Source: Glaciecola sp. UBA2563
GTDB lineage: Bacteria; Pseudomonadota; Gammaproteobacteria; Enterobacterales; Alteromonadaceae
Length of the DNA stretch: 15,661 nucleotides
Direction of reading: 5' to 3'
NCBI GenBank assembly: GCA_002340325.1
Contig: DDLV01000078.1
Span: forward strand, 1 to 15,661
In this document: positions 7,551 through 14,680 of the stretch, one piece after another
Layout of the letters: each line of letters opens with the position of its first letter
Position numbering within the stretch: the first letter of the stretch is position 1
Program-made: the position numbers and the translations under genes
Notes under the pieces: generated by a model
Told to the model about the DNA's origin: nothing
What the model saw: only the letters and a program-made list of their open reading frames with translations
Databases searched by the model: none

Positions 7551-7592
7551 CTTTAAAACCGTTCAATCGCTATAATGAGGTCTATGACCTTT

Positions 7593-9002
7593 TTATGTGG
7601 AAGGAGTAGGCGCTGGCGAAAGTGAAGCGTTAATTGCAACAATATCCTCTTCGCTTAGTGTGCCTGCAGAACTCTTGAGTGCAACGATTGACGCAATAAA
7701 GTTATACCTTGCGTCGGACAGGTTACGCCTTGCGTCAAATAAATTTCGAGTGCTGTTAAGCACATCAACAATGGTTCGGGTGCCTACATCAAAACCTGCT
7801 TCGGTCGCATTCAACGCACTCTCGGCGGAGATAACGGACTGTTCAAGCGCTTTTATAGTCGAAATCGCAGCTCTTACATCATTAAATGAAGAGCGCACTA
7901 ACCTTACTGTTTGTCGATAAGTCGCTTCAAGATTTTCGCTCGCAACAACGTAATTTGCTCGCGCTCTTTCAGACTGCGCAACAGTACCTCCACCGCGATA
8001 TATGGGTACGTTAAGTTGCAGTGTAATACTAGAGTTATCCAAGGCTGGCGGTGAATTTACGATATCACTGAAAGGCTGTCCTGTATCTTGGTCTGTACCG
8101 TTTAATGACGTCGTACTTTCTGAGTCAGTGATGCCATAACTACCTGATAGACTGAGCGTAGGGTAATGTCCAGAGGTTGCTATATCAATGTCTTCTTTTG
8201 CGATATCTCTGGCGAATCGTTGCGATAACAGACTTAGATTTGACTCTTCTGCGATTGATAGCCAATCCGTCACCACGGCTGGTTGTGGAGGTACTGCAGA
8301 AAACTTAGCCGTATCTAAAACGAAAATATCATCATGGTATTTGCCCGTGATCTCGCGTAATTCCTCCAACCGCAGTTCCAGTTGGTTTTCAGCACGGATT
8401 TGTCTAGCTACCGTATTATCGAAGTTTGCTTGCGCTTCATGCACATCAGTAATTGCCGTAAGACCAACTTCAAAGCGCTGTTTAGTTTGTTCTAACTGAC
8501 GCTCGATAGCGGCCAGTTCTGCTTTGACAAACTCCACATTATCTTGCTCTCTCAACACGGCTAAATAGGCGTTTACAGTTCTACCCATTAGTCCTTGAAG
8601 TTCTGCACCTAGATTGGCATCGCTTTGCTGCGCCTGTAATTCGGACCTGTCTAGATTAAGCCAATTAGCATGGTCATATAGCGACATTGAGAGATCAATG
8701 CCGTAATTTAAACTGTCCGTATCAACGTCCCCGCTAATTTGAATGACTTGGTTTTGACCTATGAATTGCTGATCGACGATTTCTCTCGTTGAATCAGTAT
8801 ATCGTACACTGCCAGATATCTGTGGTAGCAGACTGGCGCGACTTATTTTAATACCTGCATAGGCTGCATCTCGTTGTGCTTCAGCCCGGTTGATTATTGG
8901 GTCATTTTCGACCGCCATTTTATAAACGGTGTGTAGATCATCGGCACTCGCTGACGTGGCAAATGACAAGCCGAGAATCAATGAAAGAATGGTTCTTTTC
9001 AT
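7593..9002 (-). CDS. tolC: Outer membrane efflux/secretion channel protein TolC
   Basis: This 469-residue protein (E. coli TolC precursor 493) forms the trimeric outer-membrane and periplasmic tunnel used by RND and MFS efflux pumps and type I secretion. It has a signal peptide, MKRTILSLILGLSFATSASA, probably cleaved before DDLHTVYKMA, where 'L..VY.MA.ENDP' is the usual TolC-family mature start. Two outer-membrane-efflux repeats follow, with long helical stretches such as RAEAQRDAAYAGIKISRASLLPQI and the second-repeat counterpart near residues 250-290, and the conserved VPIYRGG near 330. The C-terminus is proline/threonine-rich and short. A possible Shine-Dalgarno AAGGG lies nine bases before the ATG. 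It is divergent from nudF, as in E. coli, which supports orthology with TolC rather than with another outer-membrane efflux protein. It converges with the channel gene and shares a terminator with it. Confidence 0.93.
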   Translation of the reverse strand: MKRTILSLILGLSFATSASADDLHTVYKMAVENDPIINRAEAQRDAAYAGIKISRASLLPQISGSVRYTDSTREIVDQQFIGQNQVIQISGDVDTDSLNYGIDLSMSLYDHANWLNLDRSELQAQQSDANLGAELQGLMGRTVNAYLAVLREQDNVEFVKAELAAIERQLEQTKQRFEVGLTAITDVHEAQANFDNTVARQIRAENQLELRLEELREITGKYHDDIFVLDTAKFSAVPPQPAVVTDWLSIAEESNLSLLSQRFARDIAKEDIDIATSGHYPTLSLSGSYGITDSESTTSLNGTDQDTGQPFSDIVNSPPALDNSSITLQLNVPIYRGGGTVAQSERARANYVVASENLEATYRQTVRLVRSSFNDVRAAISTIKALEQSVISAESALNATEAGFDVGTRTIVDVLNSTRNLFDARRNLSDARYNFIASIVALKSSAGTLSEEDIVAINASLSPAPTPST

Positions 9003-9329
9003 CTGGCAAAGCCCTTATGTGTCATTGAAATTATGGTGTTCTCCCGTAATTTCATGAATTTCTTAAAGATAATATGGTAAAGCATACATTGGCTGTATGT
9101 ATCATTGTGTGCTTAAGTGTAACAGAATATGTGAAATCCAGAGGAGAGACAGCCAATCTATATGCATGTGCCATTTCTCCAAAACAATATCGACATTCTC
9201 TTCTTCGCTAGAAGTATAGACGCTGCCTGCGTTTTTAAAGTTTAATTTTGTTAATCTTCAACATAAAATAACACTTCAGTCTTCAACAGCCCCAAAGTCC
9301 CTCGGATTTCCTGTGCAGTTTGATATATT
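9003..9329. promoter_or_regulatory. Divergent tolC-nudF intergenic region with inverted repeats
   Basis: No credible gene lies in these 327 bases, which must hold the promoters of both flanking genes. Visible structure: TGAAATTA / TAATTTCA (9026-9033 with 9047-9054, 13-nt loop) in the tolC leader; an operator-like palindrome CATACA-TTGGC-TGTATG (9083-9099); and ATTGGCTGT (9088-9096) repeated inverted as ACAGCCAAT (9149-9157). On the minus strand TATTAT near 9076-9071 is a possible tolC -10 box, which puts the palindrome in the spacer/-35 area. A TAAAAT at about 9264-9269 is a possible nudF -10 box with a poor -35. Assignments are tentative. Confidence 0.45.
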
Positions 9330-9983
9330 ATGGAGCGTATCAATTGCTACCATTTCTATAGGCTGATGATCGGAAAATATACAAAGAAAGATGTCAAGGT
9401 GCTAAAAAAGGAAACGCTGCACAAGCGGTATTTTGAAACCAACCTTTATCACTTACAACATCGTACTTTTGATGGCGGTTGGACACCAGAATTTACGCGC
9501 GAGGTTTTTGAGCGAGGGCACGCAGCTGCGGTGTTACTTTATGATCCAGATCGGACTGAATTTGTATTATTGGAGCAATTTCGTTTTCCAGCAATGGAGA
9601 CGTCAAACACTCCATGGATGATTGAGGTCGTGGCAGGTATTATTGATGAAGGTGAGACAGCACAAGACGTTTGCCAAAGAGAGGCTGTTGAAGAAGCAGG
9701 AATTGAGATAACTAAGTTGGTCGAAGCTCCCAGTTTTTTGGTCAGCCCGGGCGGTACAACAGAGCGATTACAAACCTTTATTGGCAGAGTTGATGCAACC
9801 GATGCAGGCGGCATTCATGGACTTGCCGAAGAGACTGAAGATATAAAGGTACATGTCGTCAGTGAATCGACAGCAAAAAAATGGCTAAATGAAGGAATAA
9901 TAGACAATGCAACGGCGCTAATTTTGCTGCAGTGGTTTTTTTTGAATAGAGATAATATCATTGAGCAACTAACGGGTGCATGA
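9330..9983 (+). CDS. nudF: ADP-ribose pyrophosphatase, Nudix family (NudF)
   Basis: This cytoplasmic hydrolase splits ADP-ribose to AMP and ribose 5-phosphate using Mg2+. The Nudix box is intact: GIIDEGE, then seven residues, then REAVEEAGI (103-125), fitting Gx5Ex7REUxEExGU. It resembles E. coli NudF through most of its length, for example FERGHAA, TPW..E.VAG.I.EGE, SPGGT.ER, VDATxAxGIHGLAxExEDI.VHVVS and IDNAxxxxxLQW. The longest reading frame gives 217 residues from ATG 9330, but an in-frame ATG at 9366 gives 205, close to the usual length (about 209), and aligns better with the E. coli N-terminus (FGKNDVEI against IGKYTKKDVKV). It has AGG just upstream, so 9366 may be the true start; neither site has a strong Shine-Dalgarno sequence. 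First gene of the probable unit nudF-yqiB-yqiA. Confidence 0.93.
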   Translation: MERINCYHFYRLMIGKYTKKDVKVLKKETLHKRYFETNLYHLQHRTFDGGWTPEFTREVFERGHAAAVLLYDPDRTEFVLLEQFRFPAMETSNTPWMIEVVAGIIDEGETAQDVCQREAVEEAGIEITKLVEAPSFLVSPGGTTERLQTFIGRVDATDAGGIHGLAEETEDIKVHVVSESTAKKWLNEGIIDNATALILLQWFFLNRDNIIEQLTGA

Positions 9984-10046
9984 TTTATAAACATGTTATA
10001 AGAAGTGAAATTTGGCCGATGACATTTATATCAGTGATAATTAGAT

Positions 10047-10496
10047 GTGACTAAATTGAAAAAGAAGTATGTTCCACACCTACCAAGTATTCTTGCTTTA
10101 TGCGAGAGGAATTATTATGCACTACTGCGATTACTTCCCGATTGCGACAGCGTAGACCTGTCATACACATTTGAAATAAACGGCCAACTTACTTACAAAA
10201 TTACGATTATTGAATCCACTCGTTACACAAGCACTGTGCAGATGTCTCAGATAGCGGGAAATACGCCTGCTTTTTTGCGACCTGCTATGTTAATCAGGCT
10301 ATACCACGATGCCAAAGTCGCAGAGGTGCTTGAAATACAAAGGGTAAAGCGGTTACAGCCATCTTATGAATATCCAAACATTAAAATGCATCAGCGAAAT
10401 GAAAAATTTATGACAAACCTCTTTCTCGCCGAGTGGCTGGATTTCTGTTTTAACCAAAAAAACCAAAAGCAGCCCGTATCTGTTCCCAGTAAGTGA
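10047..10496 (+). CDS. yqiB: DUF1249 family protein YqiB
   Basis: This 149-residue cytoplasmic protein has unknown biochemical function. It aligns with E. coli YqiB: KKYVPHLPSILALCERNY...LRLLPD, the central TIVESTRYT-like motif (ITIIESTRYTSTVQMSQ), then RLYHDAKVAEV, and YPNIKMHQRNEK...FLAEWL..C. These are the diagnostic DUF1249 blocks. The frame is closed by a TAA at 10038-10040, so the start must be the GTG at 10047 or the TTG at 10056; the latter would give MKKKYVPHL, closer to the E. coli N-terminus. Neither has a good Shine-Dalgarno sequence. It lies 63 bp after nudF, the same order as in enterobacteria. The next gene in E. coli would be cpdA; here it is yqiA. Confidence 0.9.
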   Translation: MTKLKKKYVPHLPSILALCERNYYALLRLLPDCDSVDLSYTFEINGQLTYKITIIESTRYTSTVQMSQIAGNTPAFLRPAMLIRLYHDAKVAEVLEIQRVKRLQPSYEYPNIKMHQRNEKFMTNLFLAEWLDFCFNQKNQKQPVSVPSK

Positions 10497-10508
10497 ATTG
10501 TTTCTAGC

Positions 10509-10529
10509 GGACAAATCCACAGCTTGTCC
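10509..10529 (+). other. Stem-loop in the yqiB-yqiA gap, at the place where cpdA would be
   Basis: GGACAA (10509-10514) and TTGTCC (10524-10529) form a 6-bp stem with a nine-base loop. No T-run follows, so it is not a standard terminator. The whole gap between yqiB and yqiA is 91 bp and contains no reading frame of note; an A8 run lies at 10566-10573, shortly before the yqiA start. Confidence 0.3.
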
Positions 10530-10587
10530 AATGGTGCGTAACAACGTCTAACGATTAACTACGTTAAAAAAAATATAAACACATTCT

Positions 10588-11157
10588 ATGCAACACATTA
10601 TCTATCTTCATGGTTTCCTAAGTTCTCCCAAATCTGCAAAAGCTCAAATCACGCAAAAATACCTTGCAGCCCATTATCCTAGTGTCAATTATTATTGCCC
10701 TCAATTGTCTGGGAACATCTATAAAACGAAGCGGCAACTTGATGCACTGATTGCAACGATTCCAGCTTCTGAGTTACGCTTTATTGGTAGCTCGATGGGT
10801 GGGTTCCTTTCTGCTTATGCGGTTGAAGAATTTGGTGGAAAAGCGGTTTTGATCAACCCTGCTGTTAAGCCACATGAATTGTTCTTAGATTACGTAGGGC
10901 AGCATCAAAATCCTTATTCAGGCGAGAGATTTTCTATACATACTGAACAGTTGAAGGCACTTCAGGCGATTTCAAAAGTGCCACTTAAACAACCAAAACA
11001 CTACATGGTGTTACTACAAACAGGTGATGAGACATTAGATTATTCGCAAGCAGCAGAAAAGTTTCGGTGTTCTCAAATGATCATTGAAGAGGGTGGCGAT
11101 CACAGTTTTGTTGGATACGAAAGGTGGCTGCCTAAAATTATTGACTTCTTGCGTTAG
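10588..11157 (+). CDS. yqiA: YqiA/YcfP-type alpha/beta-hydrolase esterase
   Basis: This 189-residue cytoplasmic alpha/beta hydrolase resembles E. coli YqiA, for which esterase activity on short acyl esters has been reported; its physiological substrate is unknown. Visible features: the oxyanion-hole region YLHGFLSSPKSAKA (6-19), nucleophile elbow GSSMGG with Ser69, INPAVKPHELF (89-99), GQHQNPYSG (104-112), acid Asp147 in QTGDETLDY and His172 in GGDHSFVGYE. All catalytic residues are therefore present. The length matches E. coli (about 193). The start is the first ATG after an AT-rich stretch, with no Shine-Dalgarno sequence. It precedes parE, as in E. coli, but a probable terminator and a 231-bp gap separate them here. 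Confidence 0.92.
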   Translation: MQHIIYLHGFLSSPKSAKAQITQKYLAAHYPSVNYYCPQLSGNIYKTKRQLDALIATIPASELRFIGSSMGGFLSAYAVEEFGGKAVLINPAVKPHELFLDYVGQHQNPYSGERFSIHTEQLKALQAISKVPLKQPKHYMVLLQTGDETLDYSQAAEKFRCSQMIIEEGGDHSFVGYERWLPKIIDFLR

Positions 11158-11183
11158 TAATACCGAAGACCGGTTATTTTTTC
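11158..11183 (+). terminator. Probable rho-independent terminator after yqiA
   Basis: Directly after the yqiA stop, AATACCG (11159-11165) pairs with CGG-TATT (11171-11178, one bulged T) around an AAGAC loop and runs into a T-rich tail (TTTTTT ending at 11182). The stem is short and AT-rich at its base, so efficiency may be modest. It would close the nudF-yqiB-yqiA unit. The remaining bases to 11388 presumably hold the parE promoter, which I could not identify with confidence. Confidence 0.5.
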
Positions 11184-11388
11184 ACCATCGCTTGCCATGT
11201 GATTGTTTTATAAAAATACTGACTTTCTGCGCACACTTGCCCGTGTAAGTCGTGCTTGATACTATCTGAATGAAATCGACAAACCTCTATCGTTAAACCA
11301 ACGGCTATAAAAAAACACAACGATTGCAACAATGATAGAATGCTGCGCGCGCCCACAATGAAAACAATAACCAACAAAAGTTCAAACG

Positions 11389-13281
11389 ATGAGCAATCAA
11401 TATAATTCTGAAGCGATAGAAGTACTCAATGGACTGGAGCCAGTAAAGCGTAGACCTGGTATGTATACCGACACTACGAGACCCAATCATCTGGCTCAAG
11501 AAGTCATAGATAACAGTGTGGATGAGGCCTTGGCTGGCTTTGCTAGCAATATTAAGGTGACCTTACATGAAGATAACTCTCTAGAAGTCATCGATGATGG
11601 TCGAGGCATGCCTGTTGATGTTCACCCTGAGGAGAAAATGTCGGGTGTAGAGCTTATCATGACAAAATTGCATGCGGGCGGTAAGTTCTCGAACAAAAAC
11701 TATGAATTTTCAGGGGGACTGCACGGGGTTGGTATTTCGGTGGTTAATGCACTCTCCCATCGGGTTGAAGTAACTGTACGACGAAATGCTGAAGTCTATC
11801 AAATGGCCTTCGAAAACGGCGATAAAGTCCAAGAATTAGATGTGATAGATACGTGTGGCAAGCGTAATACTGGCACAAGAGTCCACTTCTGGCCCGATGC
11901 GTCTTACTTTGATAGTGCAAAATTTTCGATATCAAAACTGCAACATTTGCTTCGTGCAAAAGCCGTGCTTTGTCCGGGCTTACGAATAAAGTTTGATAAT
12001 AAACAAACAAAGGATTCTCAGGAATGGTATTACGAGGATGGCTTAAAAGACTACCTATATCAGTCCATCAATGACGCCATTAGCATCCCCGAAGAGGCGC
12101 CGTTCGTGGGACAGTTTTCCGGTAATGGTGAAGCGGCTGACTGGGCAGTAATGTGGTTGCCAGAAGGTGGTGAACTCATTACCGAAAGCTATGTGAATTT
12201 GATCCCAACTGCGCAAGGCGGCACGCATGTCAATGGCCTTCGGCAGGGGTTGTTGGATTCGATGCGGGAGTTTTGCGAGTTTAGAAATTTACTACCGCGC
12301 GGCGTAAAAATTACAGCAGAAGATATTTGGGAACGCTGTACTTATATTTTGTCTACAAAAATGCAAGATCCGCAATTTGCGGGGCAAACAAAGGAAAGGC
12401 TTTCATCTCGCCAAGCCTCGGCTTTTGTATCTGGTGTCGTCAAAGATGCGTTTAGTTTGTGGTTAAACCAACACACTGACATAGCAGAAACGCTAGCCGA
12501 CATGTGTATCTCCAATGCACAACGTCGTATGCGTCAAAGCAAAAAAGTGGAACGCAAGAAAGTCACCCAAGGCCCTGCGTTGCCAGGTAAACTAACCGAC
12601 TGCTCAACACAGGATAATTCATTATCTGAACTTTTTCTTGTAGAGGGAGACTCAGCAGGCGGCAGTGCAAAACAGGCAAGGGACAGAGAGTTTCAAGCGA
12701 TCATGCCATTGAGAGGAAAAATACTGAATAGCTGGGAAGTCGATTCAGGGCAGGTGCTAGGCTCTCAAGAGATCCACGATATTTCTGTCGCCATAGGTAT
12801 GGATCCAGACTCACATGACTTAAGCGGGTTACGTTACGGTAAGGTCTGTATTTTGGCAGATGCAGACTCAGATGGTTTGCACATTGCGACGCTTCTATGT
12901 GCGCTTTTTGTGAAGCACTTTCGAAGCCTAGTAGACCAAGGTCATGTCTATGTAGCAATGCCGCCGCTGTTTAGAATTGATGTCGGTAAAGAGGTTTTCT
13001 ATGCGCTGGATGAGTCTGAAAAACAGGGGATATTGGATCACATTGAGGCTGAAAAAAAACGTGGCAAAGTAAGCGTTCAACGGTTCAAAGGTCTCGGTGA
13101 AATGAATCCTATACAACTGCGCGAGACTACAATGGACCCCAATACTCGTCGTTTGGTGAGGTTGTCGTCCGAAAATGCTGAAAACATGATGGAACTGATG
13201 GACATGTTACTTGCCAAAAAGCGTTCTGGCGACAGGAAGACTTGGCTCGAAAACAAAGGTAACTTGGCTGTTATAGATTAG
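11389..13281 (+). CDS. parE: DNA topoisomerase IV subunit B (ParE)
   Basis: This 630-residue protein, the same length as E. coli ParE, is the ATPase half of topoisomerase IV, which with ParC decatenates daughter chromosomes. GHKL ATPase motifs: EVIDNSVDEALAG (38-50, Asn42 binding Mg-ATP), DDGRGMPVD (69-77) and GGLHGVG (109-115). The transducer domain includes QTKERLSSR with the ATP-contacting Lys335. The TOPRIM domain has EGDSAGG (419-425) and DADSDG (491-496), the catalytic Glu and Asp residues; the C-terminus ends MDMLLAKKRSGDRKTWLENKGN. Near-identity with E. coli ParE across these blocks, and the lack of the extra insert of gammaproteobacterial GyrB, exclude gyrB. No Shine-Dalgarno sequence is apparent before the ATG. 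The gene follows yqiA, as in E. coli; parC is not in the window. Two further genes follow in the same direction without a visible terminator. Confidence 0.98.
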   Translation: MSNQYNSEAIEVLNGLEPVKRRPGMYTDTTRPNHLAQEVIDNSVDEALAGFASNIKVTLHEDNSLEVIDDGRGMPVDVHPEEKMSGVELIMTKLHAGGKFSNKNYEFSGGLHGVGISVVNALSHRVEVTVRRNAEVYQMAFENGDKVQELDVIDTCGKRNTGTRVHFWPDASYFDSAKFSISKLQHLLRAKAVLCPGLRIKFDNKQTKDSQEWYYEDGLKDYLYQSINDAISIPEEAPFVGQFSGNGEAADWAVMWLPEGGELITESYVNLIPTAQGGTHVNGLRQGLLDSMREFCEFRNLLPRGVKITAEDIWERCTYILSTKMQDPQFAGQTKERLSSRQASAFVSGVVKDAFSLWLNQHTDIAETLADMCISNAQRRMRQSKKVERKKVTQGPALPGKLTDCSTQDNSLSELFLVEGDSAGGSAKQARDREFQAIMPLRGKILNSWEVDSGQVLGSQEIHDISVAIGMDPDSHDLSGLRYGKVCILADADSDGLHIATLLCALFVKHFRSLVDQGHVYVAMPPLFRIDVGKEVFYALDESEKQGILDHIEAEKKRGKVSVQRFKGLGEMNPIQLRETTMDPNTRRLVRLSSENAENMMELMDMLLAKKRSGDRKTWLENKGNLAVID

Positions 13282-13297
13282 CGCCCTTGCTGACGCA

Positions 13298-13369
13298 ATG
13301 ACTGAAAAGAACACAAATATTATTGCCCTTATGAAAGACACGGATGCTGGATTAACGCTTCAAAATTAA
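13298..13369 (+). CDS. Possible 23-codon leader ORF overlapping the next start
   Basis: ATG at 13298 opens a 23-residue frame (MTEKNTNIIALMKDTDAGLT...) whose TAA shares its last base with the next ATG (TAATG, 13367-13371). Neither start has a Shine-Dalgarno sequence. Such a stop-start overlap would permit translational coupling of the downstream membrane protein. It may equally be chance; nothing else supports a peptide product. Confidence 0.2.
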   Translation: MTEKNTNIIALMKDTDAGLTLQN

Positions 13370-14631
13370 TGAAAAAATTTCTTCTCTATTTTCTGTCGCT
13401 TACTTCATTTTTAATAGTACTGTTGTTCTTTTTAGCCATCAGTTTCAGTCCCATCCTCGTTGATAATTCGGCTAATCAAGTTGGCAATGCTGATTTGATA
13501 AATCCGCTGCTACAGCAGACAAAGCATGCAATAAAAAATCGTTATGACTCTCATGAGTTACGTGTCAGTAGCGAACAGACGGAAAGTCTTGCAGGGTTTT
13601 TGACGCGTTCACATCAGCCACTTGTATCAAGCGTTTCAGTGAAAAAAGATGAGCTGGCGATATTCATGACATATCAACTTAGCGAGAGTATTTTCATCAA
13701 TTTATCCGTATGGGTTGAGTCAGCAGAAAAAATCAAGCTCAATGGCTTACGTGTTGGGCAGTTGTATCTGCCAGGTAATTTGGGCTTGCGCATTGCTGAG
13801 TTTCTAGTTGATCTTTATACAAACTCTAACTTTGCGACTTTGGCCATTGAAAGTATTGATTCCATTGATATTGATGACAGTCTTATTACGGTGTCTGTTC
13901 TGCCTCTCGATAGCTTGATTAAGGAAGTAAAAAATGTTGAGATAAGTGGTTCACTCTCGGCACGAGAGAAAAGCGAAAGGTTACGAAAAGTTGCGCATTA
14001 TTTAATACTGTTGGATTCTGTTAAATCTGATAAACAAGAATCGCTAACCTATTATATAAAACCGGTCGTGATTGAAGCGCATGCACGAAGTAATAATAAT
14101 CCAGTATTAGCCATTGAAGAAAATAGAGCAGCTATTTTGGCGCTCGCAATATTTACGGGAGACAGACGGTTTTCTTCGGTTGTAGGCAATATGAGCGAAC
14201 AGTTATCCGTCATCCCACTGGCAAAGGTAAAGCCGGTACTGCATGGTAGAACTGACCTAAGCGCGCATTTCATTTTTTCGGCGGCAATTAAACTTCTGTC
14301 AGAACAGGACTTTTCGTTTGCTGTTGGTGAATTTAAAGAGCTTATGGATCGCGCACCTGATGGCTCAGGTTATAGCTTTGTTGATTTAGCCGCTGATATG
14401 GCAGGCGTCAGATTTGCTTCGTTAGCATTTGAACCTAATACCGCGCTCAATTTTCAAAAGACGCTAACAACACTTAACGATGAATCTGTCTTTATGCCTG
14501 CAATCGATGGGCTAACAGAAGGGCTATCAAAACAAGCTTTCACTGATCAATATGGCTCAGTAGACAGCGAGCTTTATCGCCAGAAGATCGCAACGATTCA
14601 GTCTCGTATTGATACTTTACCGATTAATTAA
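13369..14631 (+). CDS. Membrane-anchored protein of unknown function downstream of parE
   Basis: I do not recognise a named family. The 420-residue protein starts MKKFLLYFLS and has one hydrophobic segment (about 4-28), either an inner-membrane anchor or an uncleaved signal sequence, so the bulk should be periplasmic. Residues 60-185 are mixed alpha/beta with alternating hydrophobic strands. Residues 245-415 look like a compact helical domain with motifs that appear conserved-like: ENRAAILALAIFTGDRRF (251-268), HGRTDLSAHF (292-301), GSGYSFVDLAADMAGVRFA (332-350) and a C-terminal YGSVDSELYRQ..ATIQSRI (395-414). The two His, the Asp and the Arg in HGRTDLSAHF could form an active or metal site, but that is speculation. 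It has no Shine-Dalgarno sequence and begins 87 bp after parE, so it may be read from the parE transcript. The TraB/GumN-family gene follows 49 bp later. Confidence 0.75.
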   Translation: MKKFLLYFLSLTSFLIVLLFFLAISFSPILVDNSANQVGNADLINPLLQQTKHAIKNRYDSHELRVSSEQTESLAGFLTRSHQPLVSSVSVKKDELAIFMTYQLSESIFINLSVWVESAEKIKLNGLRVGQLYLPGNLGLRIAEFLVDLYTNSNFATLAIESIDSIDIDDSLITVSVLPLDSLIKEVKNVEISGSLSAREKSERLRKVAHYLILLDSVKSDKQESLTYYIKPVVIEAHARSNNNPVLAIEENRAAILALAIFTGDRRFSSVVGNMSEQLSVIPLAKVKPVLHGRTDLSAHFIFSAAIKLLSEQDFSFAVGEFKELMDRAPDGSGYSFVDLAADMAGVRFASLAFEPNTALNFQKTLTTLNDESVFMPAIDGLTEGLSKQAFTDQYGSVDSELYRQKIATIQSRIDTLPIN

Positions 14632-14680
14632 CGTGAACAAATATTTTGATATTGAGTATTAATGACCATGAGGTTTTAAA

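Noticed and set aside
7571..7576. Plus-strand TATAAT downstream of the channel gene
   Set aside because: It would drive antisense transcription into the 3' end of tolC, no -35 box is present, and no plus-strand gene follows.
9097..9219. 40-codon plus-strand frame in the tolC-nudF gap
   Set aside because: Cysteine- and serine-rich low-quality composition, no ribosome site, and it overlaps the inverted repeats; it looks like chance.
10015..10022. Second sigma-28-like -10 box, GCCGATGA, before yqiB
   Set aside because: The last three bases do not fully match and there is no TAAA at the required distance upstream.
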